The translations under genes and the position numbers were made by a program. Shown here piece after piece: positions 12,001 to 16,331 of a stretch of 64,000 nt of DNA. Positions within the stretch are counted from its first letter, which is position 1; every line of letters begins with the position of its first letter. The stretch is from Zoogloea oryzae (GTDB taxonomy: Bacteria; Pseudomonadota; Gammaproteobacteria; Burkholderiales; Rhodocyclaceae), in assembly GCF_030161255.1 (NCBI RefSeq), contig NZ_BSPX01000008.1:1-64000 (forward strand), in the 5' to 3' direction. The notes under the pieces were generated by a model. It ran no database searches, was not told the DNA's origin, and saw nothing but the letters and a program-made list of their open reading frames with translations.

Positions 12001-13420
12001 CCACCACCGGCAGATCCTGGTTGCTGGTGGTGTAGGTGCTCACATGGAACTCGCTGCCCTGCACCACCCCGCTGCTGTTGTAGCGCTTGGCGTAGATGCC
12101 CTCGTTGTCGCCATCCTGACCAAAGCTCTGCCAGGCGATCACGAAGTTGCCCGAGGCGTCCATGGCGACACTGGGCTCGGTCTGGCTCTCGGTCGTGTAG
12201 GTGTTGACCAGGAACTCCGAGCCCTGGGCCACGCCGCTGCTGTTGTAGCGCTGGGCGTAGATGCCGTTGGTGTTGACCAGATCCTGGCTCCAGCTTTGCC
12301 AGGCAACCACGAAGTTGCCGTTGGCGTCCATCGCCACCGAGGCTTCGATCTGGTCGTAGGTGGTGGTGGTATTGACGCGGAACTCGCTGCCCTGGGCCAC
12401 CCCGCTGCTGTTGTAGCGCTGGGCGTAGATGCCGTAGCTGCTGCCGTCCTGGCTGTTGCTCTCCCACACCACCACGAAGTTGCCATTGGCGTCCATCGCC
12501 ACCGCCGGATTGCGCTGGTTGTCGGTGGTGTAGGTGTTGACGTGGAACTGCGCGCCCTGGGCCACGCCGCTGGCGTTGTAGCGCTGACCGTATATGCCGA
12601 TGCCGGTGTCGGTGGCGCCGGAGCCGTCCATCCAGATCACGACGTAGTTGCCGTTGGCGTCCATCGCCACCGTCTTGGCCGACCAGTTCTCGGTCTGGGT
12701 GCCGGTAGTGGTGGTATTTACGAGGGTCTCCGCCCCCTGGGTCGTGAGCGCCAGCACCCCGGACCAGTCGACCTGCAGGTTCGCCGACGCAAACGGTGTC
12801 GCCTCGATCGCGCCGGTGCGCACCTCCAGATCCCAGTCGCCGCCAAAGAGCGCGCTGCCGGTCGGGTCATCGCTGGCCGCCACATCGGCGCCGGTGAGCT
12901 GGGCCAGGGTTGCCACGAGGGACTGGCCGGCAGCGCCGTCGCCCACGTCGCACCCGTAGAGCAGCAGATCGGCGTCGGCCGACAGCGCATCACCCCAGCC
13001 GGCGATCTCGCCCGCCCGCTGGAAGACCGATTCAGCGTCCAGCTCGCTGGCGCCCAGCTGGGCAACGCCACTGGCGCCGTGGCCGATCACATGCACCGCG
13101 GACACATCGCTGCGCCCGGCGAGGGCCGCGCCGATCACGCCGATGCCGTCCTCGTCGCTGCCGACCACCACCACCTCGATGGGCCGCCCCGCCTGCTGCT
13201 GAGCCGAGAGGTCATCCAGCAGCTGCTGGACGTCCGGCACCCGCGCATCGACGAAAACCAGCTCGGTTCCGCCCTGCTGGATCGCCGTGGCGCCGTCGCC
13301 CGGATGGGCCGAACCCGCCAGCACTGCCGCAACAATCCCCGCCGGCCCGGGATCGGCCGAGTAGAGGATGCGCGATTCGAAAGTCTCGATCAGCGCACGG
13401 CGGTGGCGACGGCTATTCAT
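1..13420 (-). CDS. Giant LEPR-XLL/DUF4347 repetitive surface protein (C-terminus beyond window)
   Basis: The frame is open for 4473 codons from ATG 13420 to the left window edge and has no stop. Residues about 5-25 carry ESRILYSADP, a variant of the LEPR-XLL motif. They are followed by a DUF4347-like domain to about residue 215 and no hydrophobic signal peptide. Then come seven repeats of about 52 residues (228-610), cadherin-like units with the linkers NDAPVITS and YEAPTDSGANN, three parallel beta-helix modules, seven delta-60 type repeats (1497-1900) and a DNRLRE-like domain (about 4209-4385). Proteins of this build are surface or secreted adhesins; that role is inferred here. The start lies 9 bases after the stop of the HlyD gene, so it is probably the last known gene of the operon. 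The true C-terminus, where a sorting or secretion signal might be, is not visible. Confidence 0.9.
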   Translation of the reverse strand, partial: MNSRRHRRALIETFESRILYSADPGPAGIVAAVLAGSAHPGDGATAIQQGGTELVFVDARVPDVQQLLDDLSAQQQAGRPIEVVVVGSDEDGIGVIGAALAGRSDVSAVHVIGHGASGVAQLGASELDAESVFQRAGEIAGWGDALSADADLLLYGCDVGDGAAGQSLVATLAQLTGADVAASDDPTGSALFGGDWDLEVRTGAIEATPFASANLQVDWSGVLALTTQGAETLVNTTTTGTQTENWSAKTVAMDANGNYVVIWMDGSGATDTGIGIYGQRYNASGVAQGAQFHVNTYTTDNQRNPAVAMDANGNFVVVWESNSQDGSSYGIYAQRYNSSGVAQGSEFRVNTTTTYDQIEASVAMDANGNFVVAWQSWSQDLVNTNGIYAQRYNSSGVAQGSEFLVNTYTTESQTEPSVAMDASGNFVIAWQSFGQDGDNEGIYAKRYNSSGVVQGSEFHVSTYTTSNQDLPVVAMDSTGNFVVVWESNQDGSGNGIYGQRYNSSGAAQGGEFRINTTTTNQQQNPVVTMLAGGAFAVTWQSYAQDGSFDGVYMRQYDSSGTALTAETLVNTTTTDYQDVPSIAADEKGHLVVVWHGNGPGDTDGVFMQRYQYAVAPVLTLTGYSGTYVENAGVIYDAGATVTDADTTTFTGGQLIYQITANGTASDELGIRNQGTGAGLIGLSGTNVTYGGITIGTYSGSFGNGSTPLTVTFNSNASVAAVQALVRNVTYRNTSENPSTATRTISLTVSDGTGLTSVPAVVSMAVTAVNDAPTVTSAASASVAENTTAVMTVTSSDVDGGTPVYSISGGVDAAKFTINSSTGALSFSSAPDYEAPTDSGANNVYNVTVQVSDGAGGTASQAIAVTVTDVSSALVVTTTADTNDTGLGSSFTAEQLNASKGTDGKISLREAIIAANTTAGTDTISFNIADALVSGTHTIKPTSALPTLTGAVIIDGTTEPDYVVGRPVVEIDGSLTGSGVHGLVLGAGAGGSTIRGLAINSFNSSNGYALYLMAGADNNVIEGNIIGLDADGTTAVPTMSNFGVYVASSGNTIGGTTTAARNVLSNNVNAGVALYGSNNVVIGNYIGTDATGTLARGNGNDGADVYGGANNRVGGTTAAERNIISGNLRNGIEVSTGLTGTLIQGNYIGTDVTGTLSLGNNYGGIWVGSSSTGVTIGGAAAGAGNTIVNNPTGGIYTDASSVSFSLLGNTFYNNANLAIDLNADGVTANDAGDADTGPNSLQNFPVIATARIDGAGHLALVGTLASTASSYYRIEFYANATQDASGYGEGQRYLGYVNVATDGSGNASFNTVLAVSMAVGESVTATATKSNAAYSSYTDTSEFAADVMVSVNQLPVVTTTGSTLAYTENGAATAVDGALTVSDSDSPNLSGATVSITSGFASGQDTLAFTDQSGITGSWNGVTGVLTLSGSATVASYQAALRSVTYVNTSEQPATATRTVSFAVNDGLGTSATATRNISVASVDDAPSFNAADYTVTTAPGAAADRGYATLVQGDGKILVAGYSSNGSNLDFLLMRYNVDGTLDTSFGGGDGMVTTAIGSGDDEAHAVALQSDGRILVAGFTQNGLHRDFALVRYLADGTLDTSFGGGDGIVTTDIGSSSTDEAWSMVVQTDGRIVLGGTSANDFAVVRYLADGSLDTSFSGDGKATADIAGATDTGYGLALQSDGKLVQSGSATVGATLDFGVVRYNTDGSLDTSFGGGDGVVTTPVGSSFDVAQSVAIQSDGKIVVGGYFSNGSNNDIAVVRYTSTGAIDTGFGGGDGITTVDLGGHDASWGLTLQSDAKIVVVGGASSTDLAAVRLLSDGSLDTSFSGDGKLTAHLGNNSFLYSAAIGADGRVVATGYSNTTTDDGLLVRFSSDGQFDTRANPAATSLGGSASYTENGSAVVIDSSVRIFDAELNPADSYAGATLTLARSGGANAQDVFSASGNLGTLTQGGSLLLSGVNVGTVTTNSSGTLLLTFNASATQVRINEVMSSVAYANSSDAPPASVTLGWTFSDGNSGGQGTGGAKTATGTSTINITAVNDAPVITSSASASVAENTTAVMTVTSTDVDGGTPVYSIAGGGDAAKFTINSSTGVLSFVSAPDYEAPTDSGANNVYNVSVQVSDGVGYSAMSLAVTVTDVSSALVVTTTADTNDTGLGSSFTAEQLNASKGTDGKISLREAIIAANTTAGTDTVSFNIAGSGPHTLVLASALPTITDAVTIDGTTEPDYAGAPVVVLDGNATVNEGLTIEASNSTVRGLAINNFAARGVLVTNGAANTLIAGNYIGTDATGLVARGNGSWGIDLIAAGTGTVIGGTTALDRNVIASNVGQGGIAVNGTQGATITGNYIGVGADGSTALGNMSGILLLGDTTGTRIGGVVAGAGNVIANNAGEGVMLWSATSHAAILGNAFYNNAGQAIDLNWNGTVEANDAGDADTGPNQLQNFPVISSAITNGATQIIIAGSLNSEASSYYRIEFYANPAADSNGYGEGRTYLGSTNVITDASGNASFNVTLSGTVAGGASISATATRSDATYTSFSYTSEFAANITAVASNSPPSGTDGSVSATEDTTYTFATTDFGFTDANGNALLRVWIDTLPAAGTLRLNGSTFAAGTGILASDISAGRLTYQPVANSTTSTSLTFRVQDDGGTVNGGQDTDASANTLTINITAVNDAPVITSGATASVAENTTAVLTVTSTDVDGGTPVYSISGGVDAAKFSINSSTGALSFATAPDYESPTDSGANNVYNVTVQVSDGAGGITTQAVAVTVTAVNDNTPVITSAATANVAENTTAVMTVTATDADLPAQTLTYSIVGGADSARFSINASTGALSFATAPNYESPTDSGSNNIYDVTVQVSDGSLTSTRAIAVTVTPVNESAPVITSNGGGASASVSIAENTLIVASVTATDADLPGDTLTYDISGGVDAAKFAIDSNTGVLQFIGAPDYENPTDSGANNVYNVTVRVSDGTNTDTQAIAVTVTNVVSELIVTTAADTADGNTSSIANLIANKGADGKISLREAIIAANNTAGADTITFAIGSGAQTINLTSALPTITSVINIEGDSQAGFTGEPVIALNGASAGASAIGLLFSGSGTAGSSVKYLAISNFTSSGIRIENTSNVTVAGNYIGTNLAGTAAAGNQAGVVIYNATNNLIGGTTVASRNVISGNTVDGVQIFGASATGNVVSGNYIGLDATGTVDLGNTNQGVAIFTGATNNTIGGTTAGARNVISGNNGAGVLISDSGTNFNTIAGNYIGTNAAGNAAIGNTQQGVLIDTGSGNVIGGSVAGAGNVISGNLDNGVVVTNGGVNNYVQGNIVGLDESGTTVIANGQEGVEVAAGASGTWIGGATAATRNIIAGNTWQGIGVYGATTDGTVIRGNWIGVAADGTTARGNEKQGILVIDATNTMIGGSSAGEGNIIANAGAGHQGVVISGASTGAVMIGNSIYANSSLGIDVGGDWITANDTGDADTGANNLQNTPVLTSASTTGSAITITGTLNSVASTHFRIEFFANPTPDSSGYGEGQTYLGFVDVLTDASGNASFSPTITAAVPTGQVVTATATRLTSGMNFVETSEFAADVYTNPPAITSNGGGSTAGVSVAENTTAVTTVAATDPDGAAQTLTYSLAGGADQAKFQINGSTGALSFLVAPNFEAPTDADSNNVYEVIVQVGDGTGATDTQTINVTVTNANDAPVISFVSGNANYPENAGPVLVAASATVTDEDGGNFDTGRLVVQFTANGQAEDRIAIRNQGTGAGQIGISGSNVTYGGVVIGTWAGGTNGSTPLVVTFNASANAAVAQALGRNITYENVSDNPSTAVRTMAGYLEDGDGGTSNTASGTITMVPANDAPTITSAATASVAENTTAVLTVTSSDPDGGTPVYSIVGGADAAKFSINSSTGALSFLSAPNFEAPTDAGGNNVYDVTVQAADGAGGTTSQAIAVTVTNVNEAPAVTITPATYAATEQTTLTLSGTGLSVVDVDAGAATLRATLSVVSGTLTVGVGTTGVTVVSGSGSASVVLEGSQAQLNDLLAGNAGGTISYIFGGDAPPATDTLSLNVNDLGSTGSGGAASGADSATINLTAVNDAPVNTMPGAQTTSVNTALTFGTATSNPIAISDADAAGATMQVSLTITNGTFTLSSTSGLSFTTGDGTSDAAMTFTGTIAAINAALDGASFIPTTAYSGDAAIAILTGDLGNTGGGALTDSDTIHIQVGASRFQEGVSGYTGTQDTYVQDTTPTTAYGTATTVLVDDGSPQGQGLLRFDNLFGSGVGQIPFGATITSASLSFYVTNHDAADTVYLHRMFSAWTEASTWNSLDSGIQTNNTEASTTATLSFSAGVSGWNTLTGLESTVQAWADGATNNGWAFLTINPGADNWTFASSEYATVSLRPYLVINYEAPIAPVITSNGGGASASVSIAENTSAVTTVTATDADSTASELSYSIVGGADAAKFTINSSTGALSFLAAPNYEAPTDSGGN
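2690..4470 (-). repeat. Beta-helix module C of the giant protein
   Basis: This third copy of the module starts with ELIVTTAADTADG and DGKISLREAIIAAN and has more rungs than the other two. It ends with GDADTGANNLQN, FRIEFFAN and GYGEGQTYLG. It is the most diverged at the DNA level and about 350 bases longer than modules A and B. Confidence 0.7.
5780..7000 (-). repeat. Beta-helix module B of the giant protein
   Basis: This second copy of the beta-helix module has the same order as the one at 9385-10820: the SLREAI start, the rungs with GNYIGTDATG and NVIASN, and the end domain with GDADTGPN and YYRIEFYAN. Its first 125 coding bases (6861-6985) are almost identical to those of the other copy. 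Confidence 0.75.
6861..6985 (-). repeat. Near-identical 125-bp direct repeat, copy 2
   Basis: Aligned by eye with 10674-10798, 122 of 125 bases are identical, and the three differences are single substitutions. It encodes the start of beta-helix module B. Such identity inside otherwise diverged modules suggests recent duplication or gene conversion. Confidence 0.85.
7720..8930 (-). repeat. Seven delta-60 type repeats
   Basis: Seven units follow the pattern QSDGKIVVGG, FAVVRY, DGSLDTSFGGGDG, the signature of the delta-60 repeat family found in large secreted bacterial proteins. They lie between two cadherin-like stretches, and some units are shortened by about 10 residues. The last unit, ending with FDTRANPAA, is the most diverged. 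Confidence 0.8.
9385..10820 (-). repeat. Beta-helix module A of the giant protein
   Basis: The module begins with VVTTTADTNDTG and DGKISLREAIIAAN, then has short right-handed beta-helix rungs (GNYIGTDATG, NTIGG, RNVISGN). It ends with a domain containing GDADTGPN, YYRIEFYAN and GYGEGQ. It is the first of three modules with the same order of parts in the protein; the others are at about 5780-7000 and 2690-4470. Confidence 0.75.
10674..10798 (-). repeat. Near-identical 125-bp direct repeat, copy 1
   Basis: This is the partner of 6861-6985, with 122 of 125 bases identical. It encodes the start of beta-helix module A, including the SLREAI motif. The copies are 3.8 kb apart in the same reading frame, so recombination between them would delete or duplicate whole modules without a frameshift. 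Confidence 0.85.
11590..12740 (-). repeat. Seven tandem ~52-residue repeats in the giant protein
   Basis: Seven consecutive units share the pattern VNTTTT, then VAMDANGNFVVVW, then GIYAQRYNSSGVAQG. They start after the DUF4347-like domain, and the DNA period is about 155 bases. The fold is not recognised with certainty. The regular spacing suggests a beta-propeller or a stacked beta domain. Unit six, near 11,850, is the most diverged. Confidence 0.75.
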
Positions 13421-13429
13421 GAACGTCTT

Positions 13430-14383
13430 TTAGCGCCGGTTTTTTTCCTTGAAGGAAGTGAGGCTCGAATCCATGCGCATGCCGCCCACGAGGTGGCCCC
13501 CCGCGGCGGCGATGGGCGTCTGGGGCGAAGTCTCGCCAAAGGTGATCCGGCAGCGCAGGCCGGCCGGCAGGGTGTTTCCAGGGTTGGGCAGGGCCAGCCG
13601 TACACGGAAGGTGTTGCTCGCCGCATCCACCACGCGGTCCACCAGCGCCACGGAGGCATCCACCGGCGCCGCATTGGGCAGATCGGGCTTCACGCTGGCA
13701 ACTTCACCGACCCGGATGGTGCCGAAGCGGGCCGCCGGCACGATCACCTCGATACGCAGCGGATCGATCTTCGCCACCTTGAAGATCGGCTTCTCCTCGA
13801 CCCGCTCGCCCAGCGAGAGATAGCGCTCGACCACCACGCCATCGAAGGGGCTGCGGATCGTCCGGAGGCCCACCTGGGCCTCGGCCACGCCGACCTCTCG
13901 GCTCCATACCCGCAGCTGTTCGCGGGTCTGCAGCACTTTCTGCTCCGCCACCTGGAAATCCGCCCTGGCCTGATCGAGGGCCTGCTGGGCCACGTAATTC
14001 TTCGCCACCAGATCTTCGGCCCGGCGCATTTTCTGGCGGGCCAGATCACGGCTGGCTTCGGCGCTGCGCAGGTCGGCCTCGGTGGCAGCGCGCGACCGGG
14101 CAACTTCGGCGGTGGCCCGTTCCACGTCGTTGCGCAGCACGGCCAGCACCTGGCCCTTGCGCACCACGTCGCCACGCTCGGCGCGCAGGCTGTCGAGCAC
14201 GCCGATGACGGCGCTCCCCAGATCGGCCACCTTGTCGGGTTCGATCAGGCAGCCGAGGGTTCCCGATGAAGCTGCGCCCGCGGTTCCACCGGCCCCTTGC
14301 GGACCGGCGGCCGCAGCCAAGCCGGCCATTCCGGCCAGCCCCCAGCACGCGCAGCTCAACATCCATTTCTTCATTGTCGTCAT
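13430..14383 (-). CDS. HlyD/RND-type periplasmic adaptor
   Basis: This 317-residue membrane-fusion-type adaptor has an N-terminal signal peptide (hydrophobic stretch LAGMAGLAAAA). A split lipoyl half follows (GDVVRKGQVLAVL), then an alpha-helical hairpin of about 100 residues (VARSRAATEADLRSAEAS onward). The second lipoyl half contains IRSPFDGVVVERYLSLGERV, and a beta-barrel follows. The start ATG overlaps the stop of the SecA-like gene as ATGA, implying translational coupling. Such adaptors normally bridge an inner-membrane pump and an outer-membrane channel, but neither is present in the visible operon. It may serve export of the giant protein encoded 9 bases downstream; that link is inferred. 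Confidence 0.88.
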   Translation of the reverse strand: MTTMKKWMLSCACWGLAGMAGLAAAAGPQGAGGTAGAASSGTLGCLIEPDKVADLGSAVIGVLDSLRAERGDVVRKGQVLAVLRNDVERATAEVARSRAATEADLRSAEASRDLARQKMRRAEDLVAKNYVAQQALDQARADFQVAEQKVLQTREQLRVWSREVGVAEAQVGLRTIRSPFDGVVVERYLSLGERVEEKPIFKVAKIDPLRIEVIVPAARFGTIRVGEVASVKPDLPNAAPVDASVALVDRVVDAASNTFRVRLALPNPGNTLPAGLRCRITFGETSPQTPIAAAGGHLVGGMRMDSSLTSFKEKNRR

Positions 14384-16329
14384 TCCCCGGGGCCGCCAAA
14401 CGACAACCCCCGCTCCCACTCCCGATCCGCCTGCAACAATACCCATCGCGCCCGCCGCTCCTGGCCGGCCTGACGCCACTGGTACCAACCCAGCAACACC
14501 CGCAGCAGCCACGGCCCGACCTTCACCGCACCGTCCGACGTCATCCCGTACCGACGCGCCAGCAGGCCCAGCAGCGGCACCTCTGCCACCCGGGCCACAT
14601 CCAGGCTGATCCACGTCTCCACACTGCCCGGGTCGCCCTGGCGGGCACATCGACCTTCCAGCTGCCGGTCGATCCGGCGCGACGCATTGAACTGGCAGCA
14701 CATCACGTGGAGCCCTCCCGCCGCCGCAACACCGGCCGCCAGCGGAATATCCGTCCCCCGCCCTGCCATGTTGGTGGCCACTGTCACCTGCCCTGGCTCC
14801 CCGGCCCGGGCCACGATGGCGGCCTCGTCGGCGTCGAAACGGGCGTTGAGCACCGTGTGCGCAACCCCCGCGGCCGTCAGGCGGGCCGACAGGGATTCCG
14901 ACTCGGCCACGGACGAGGTGCCCACCAGCACCGGGCGCCCCGTCTGCCGGATCTCGGCGACCCGACGGGCGACGGCGTCCCACAAAGCGTGTCTTGCCCC
15001 GTATAAACGGCCCGGAAACGATTTTCTTGAGGCCGGAAGGCGTGACGGAATGCACACGACATCCAGTCCATACACCTCCCGCAACTCGCCGCGCGCCTCG
15101 CGCAGCGTGCCGCTCATGCCGCACAGCCGGTGATAGCGCGGAAAGAAACGCTGGAAGGTGATCTGGGCCAGGGTTTCGGTGGCGGGCGACGGCCGGCAGC
15201 CCTCCTTCAGCTCCACCAGCCCGTGCAGCCCGCGGGACCACACCCGGCCCGGCGCCGCGCGGCCGGTGATCTCGTCGATGATCTCCACCTGCCCGTCGCG
15301 CACCAGGTAATGCACGTCGCGGCGATACACGTGACGCGCCGCCAGGGCCAGCGCCACTACCTCCTCGCGTAACCTGCGGGAGCGCCAGCGCCCGCCCAGC
15401 GCTGCCACCCGACCGGCCAGACGCGTCCGGCCCGCATCGGTGAGACGCGCCTGCATCGCCGGCGCATCCACGCGGAAGTCGACGCCCGAAACCAGCTCGC
15501 CCGCCAGCGACCAGGCCTGCCAGAAGAACGCCCGCGCCCCGCTGTCGCGCACCTGGCGGGAGAGGATCAGCGGCATCATCGCCTCGTCGATCAGCAGGCT
15601 GTCGGCCTCATCCACCACCGCCATGCAAAGCCCGCGCAGGAGGGGCTGGACAGTGTCTCCGCCGCCAAGGGCCGCCACCCGACGCTGCAGATCGCCCCGG
15701 GCGTGGCCCCGGCGCTGCCCGTCGCGCAGGTAATCGAAGACCAGCTCCCGCGCCGTCACGTAGCACACCGGCGCAGCGTACGACGTGCGGCGCCGGGCCT
15801 CGCTCATCTCGCCGGTGACGAAATCCACCCGCAGACCCAGCCGGGCATAGAAAGGCGCGAGGTGCGTGGCATCCCGCTCCACCAGATAATCGTTGGCGGT
15901 GAGCACGTGCACCGGCATCCCGGCCAGCGCACCGACGGCCGCGGTGAGCGCGGCGGAAAGCGTCTTGCCCTCGCCGGTGGCCATCTCGGCCAGACGGTTG
16001 TCGAGCATCACCAGGGCTGCGTGGAGCTGGGTGTCGTAAGCCTCCATGCCCAGGCTGCGCCGGGCCGCGTCGACTGCTGCGGCAAGGGCTTCGGTCAGCG
16101 CGTCGCCCGCCAGCCCATCCCGCCCGAGGCGGCCCTGCACCGTCCGCAGACGGGCGGCGAAGGCAGCTTCGTCAAGCATCCGCCAGCCCGCCAGCGCTGC
16201 GCGCACGGCGGCGAGCTGCCGGCGGTATCCGGCGCGCTGCCACGGCCAGCTGCGCCGGGGCGGCTCCCGGCGTTCCGGATAAGCGCCCCACACCAGCCCC
16301 GGCAGGGGCACACGCAGATCGAGCGGCAT
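14380..16329 (-). CDS. SecA-like ATPase, short accessory form
   Basis: This 649-residue protein carries the SecA motor motifs: Walker A ATGEGKT with Lys122, Walker B VVDEADSLLIDEA with Asp240, GTSSVAESESLS, TNMAGRGTDIPL, and RRIDRQLEGRCARQGDPGS. Housekeeping SecA is about 900 residues. This one ends soon after the second nucleotide-binding fold and lacks the C-terminal Cys-rich zinc tail and probably most of the helical scaffold. The start could be ATG 16329 or GTG 16335, which overlaps the preceding stop as GTGA. Its place between HlyD-type adaptors and the giant protein suggests a substrate-dedicated motor rather than general secretion; this is inferred. Confidence 0.85.
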   Translation of the reverse strand: MPLDLRVPLPGLVWGAYPERREPPRRSWPWQRAGYRRQLAAVRAALAGWRMLDEAAFAARLRTVQGRLGRDGLAGDALTEALAAAVDAARRSLGMEAYDTQLHAALVMLDNRLAEMATGEGKTLSAALTAAVGALAGMPVHVLTANDYLVERDATHLAPFYARLGLRVDFVTGEMSEARRRTSYAAPVCYVTARELVFDYLRDGQRRGHARGDLQRRVAALGGGDTVQPLLRGLCMAVVDEADSLLIDEAMMPLILSRQVRDSGARAFFWQAWSLAGELVSGVDFRVDAPAMQARLTDAGRTRLAGRVAALGGRWRSRRLREEVVALALAARHVYRRDVHYLVRDGQVEIIDEITGRAAPGRVWSRGLHGLVELKEGCRPSPATETLAQITFQRFFPRYHRLCGMSGTLREARGELREVYGLDVVCIPSRLPASRKSFPGRLYGARHALWDAVARRVAEIRQTGRPVLVGTSSVAESESLSARLTAAGVAHTVLNARFDADEAAIVARAGEPGQVTVATNMAGRGTDIPLAAGVAAAGGLHVMCCQFNASRRIDRQLEGRCARQGDPGSVETWISLDVARVAEVPLLGLLARRYGMTSDGAVKVGPWLLRVLLGWYQWRQAGQERRARWVLLQADREWERGLSFGGPGE

Positions 16330-16331
16330 CG

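Noticed and set aside
6215..14269. An 8-kb plus-strand open frame that could look like a giant protein
   Set aside because: It is antisense to the repetitive giant gene and the HlyD gene, its product is His/Arg/Gly/Val-rich with no domain, and it crosses gene borders. The minus-strand frames carry all recognisable motifs.
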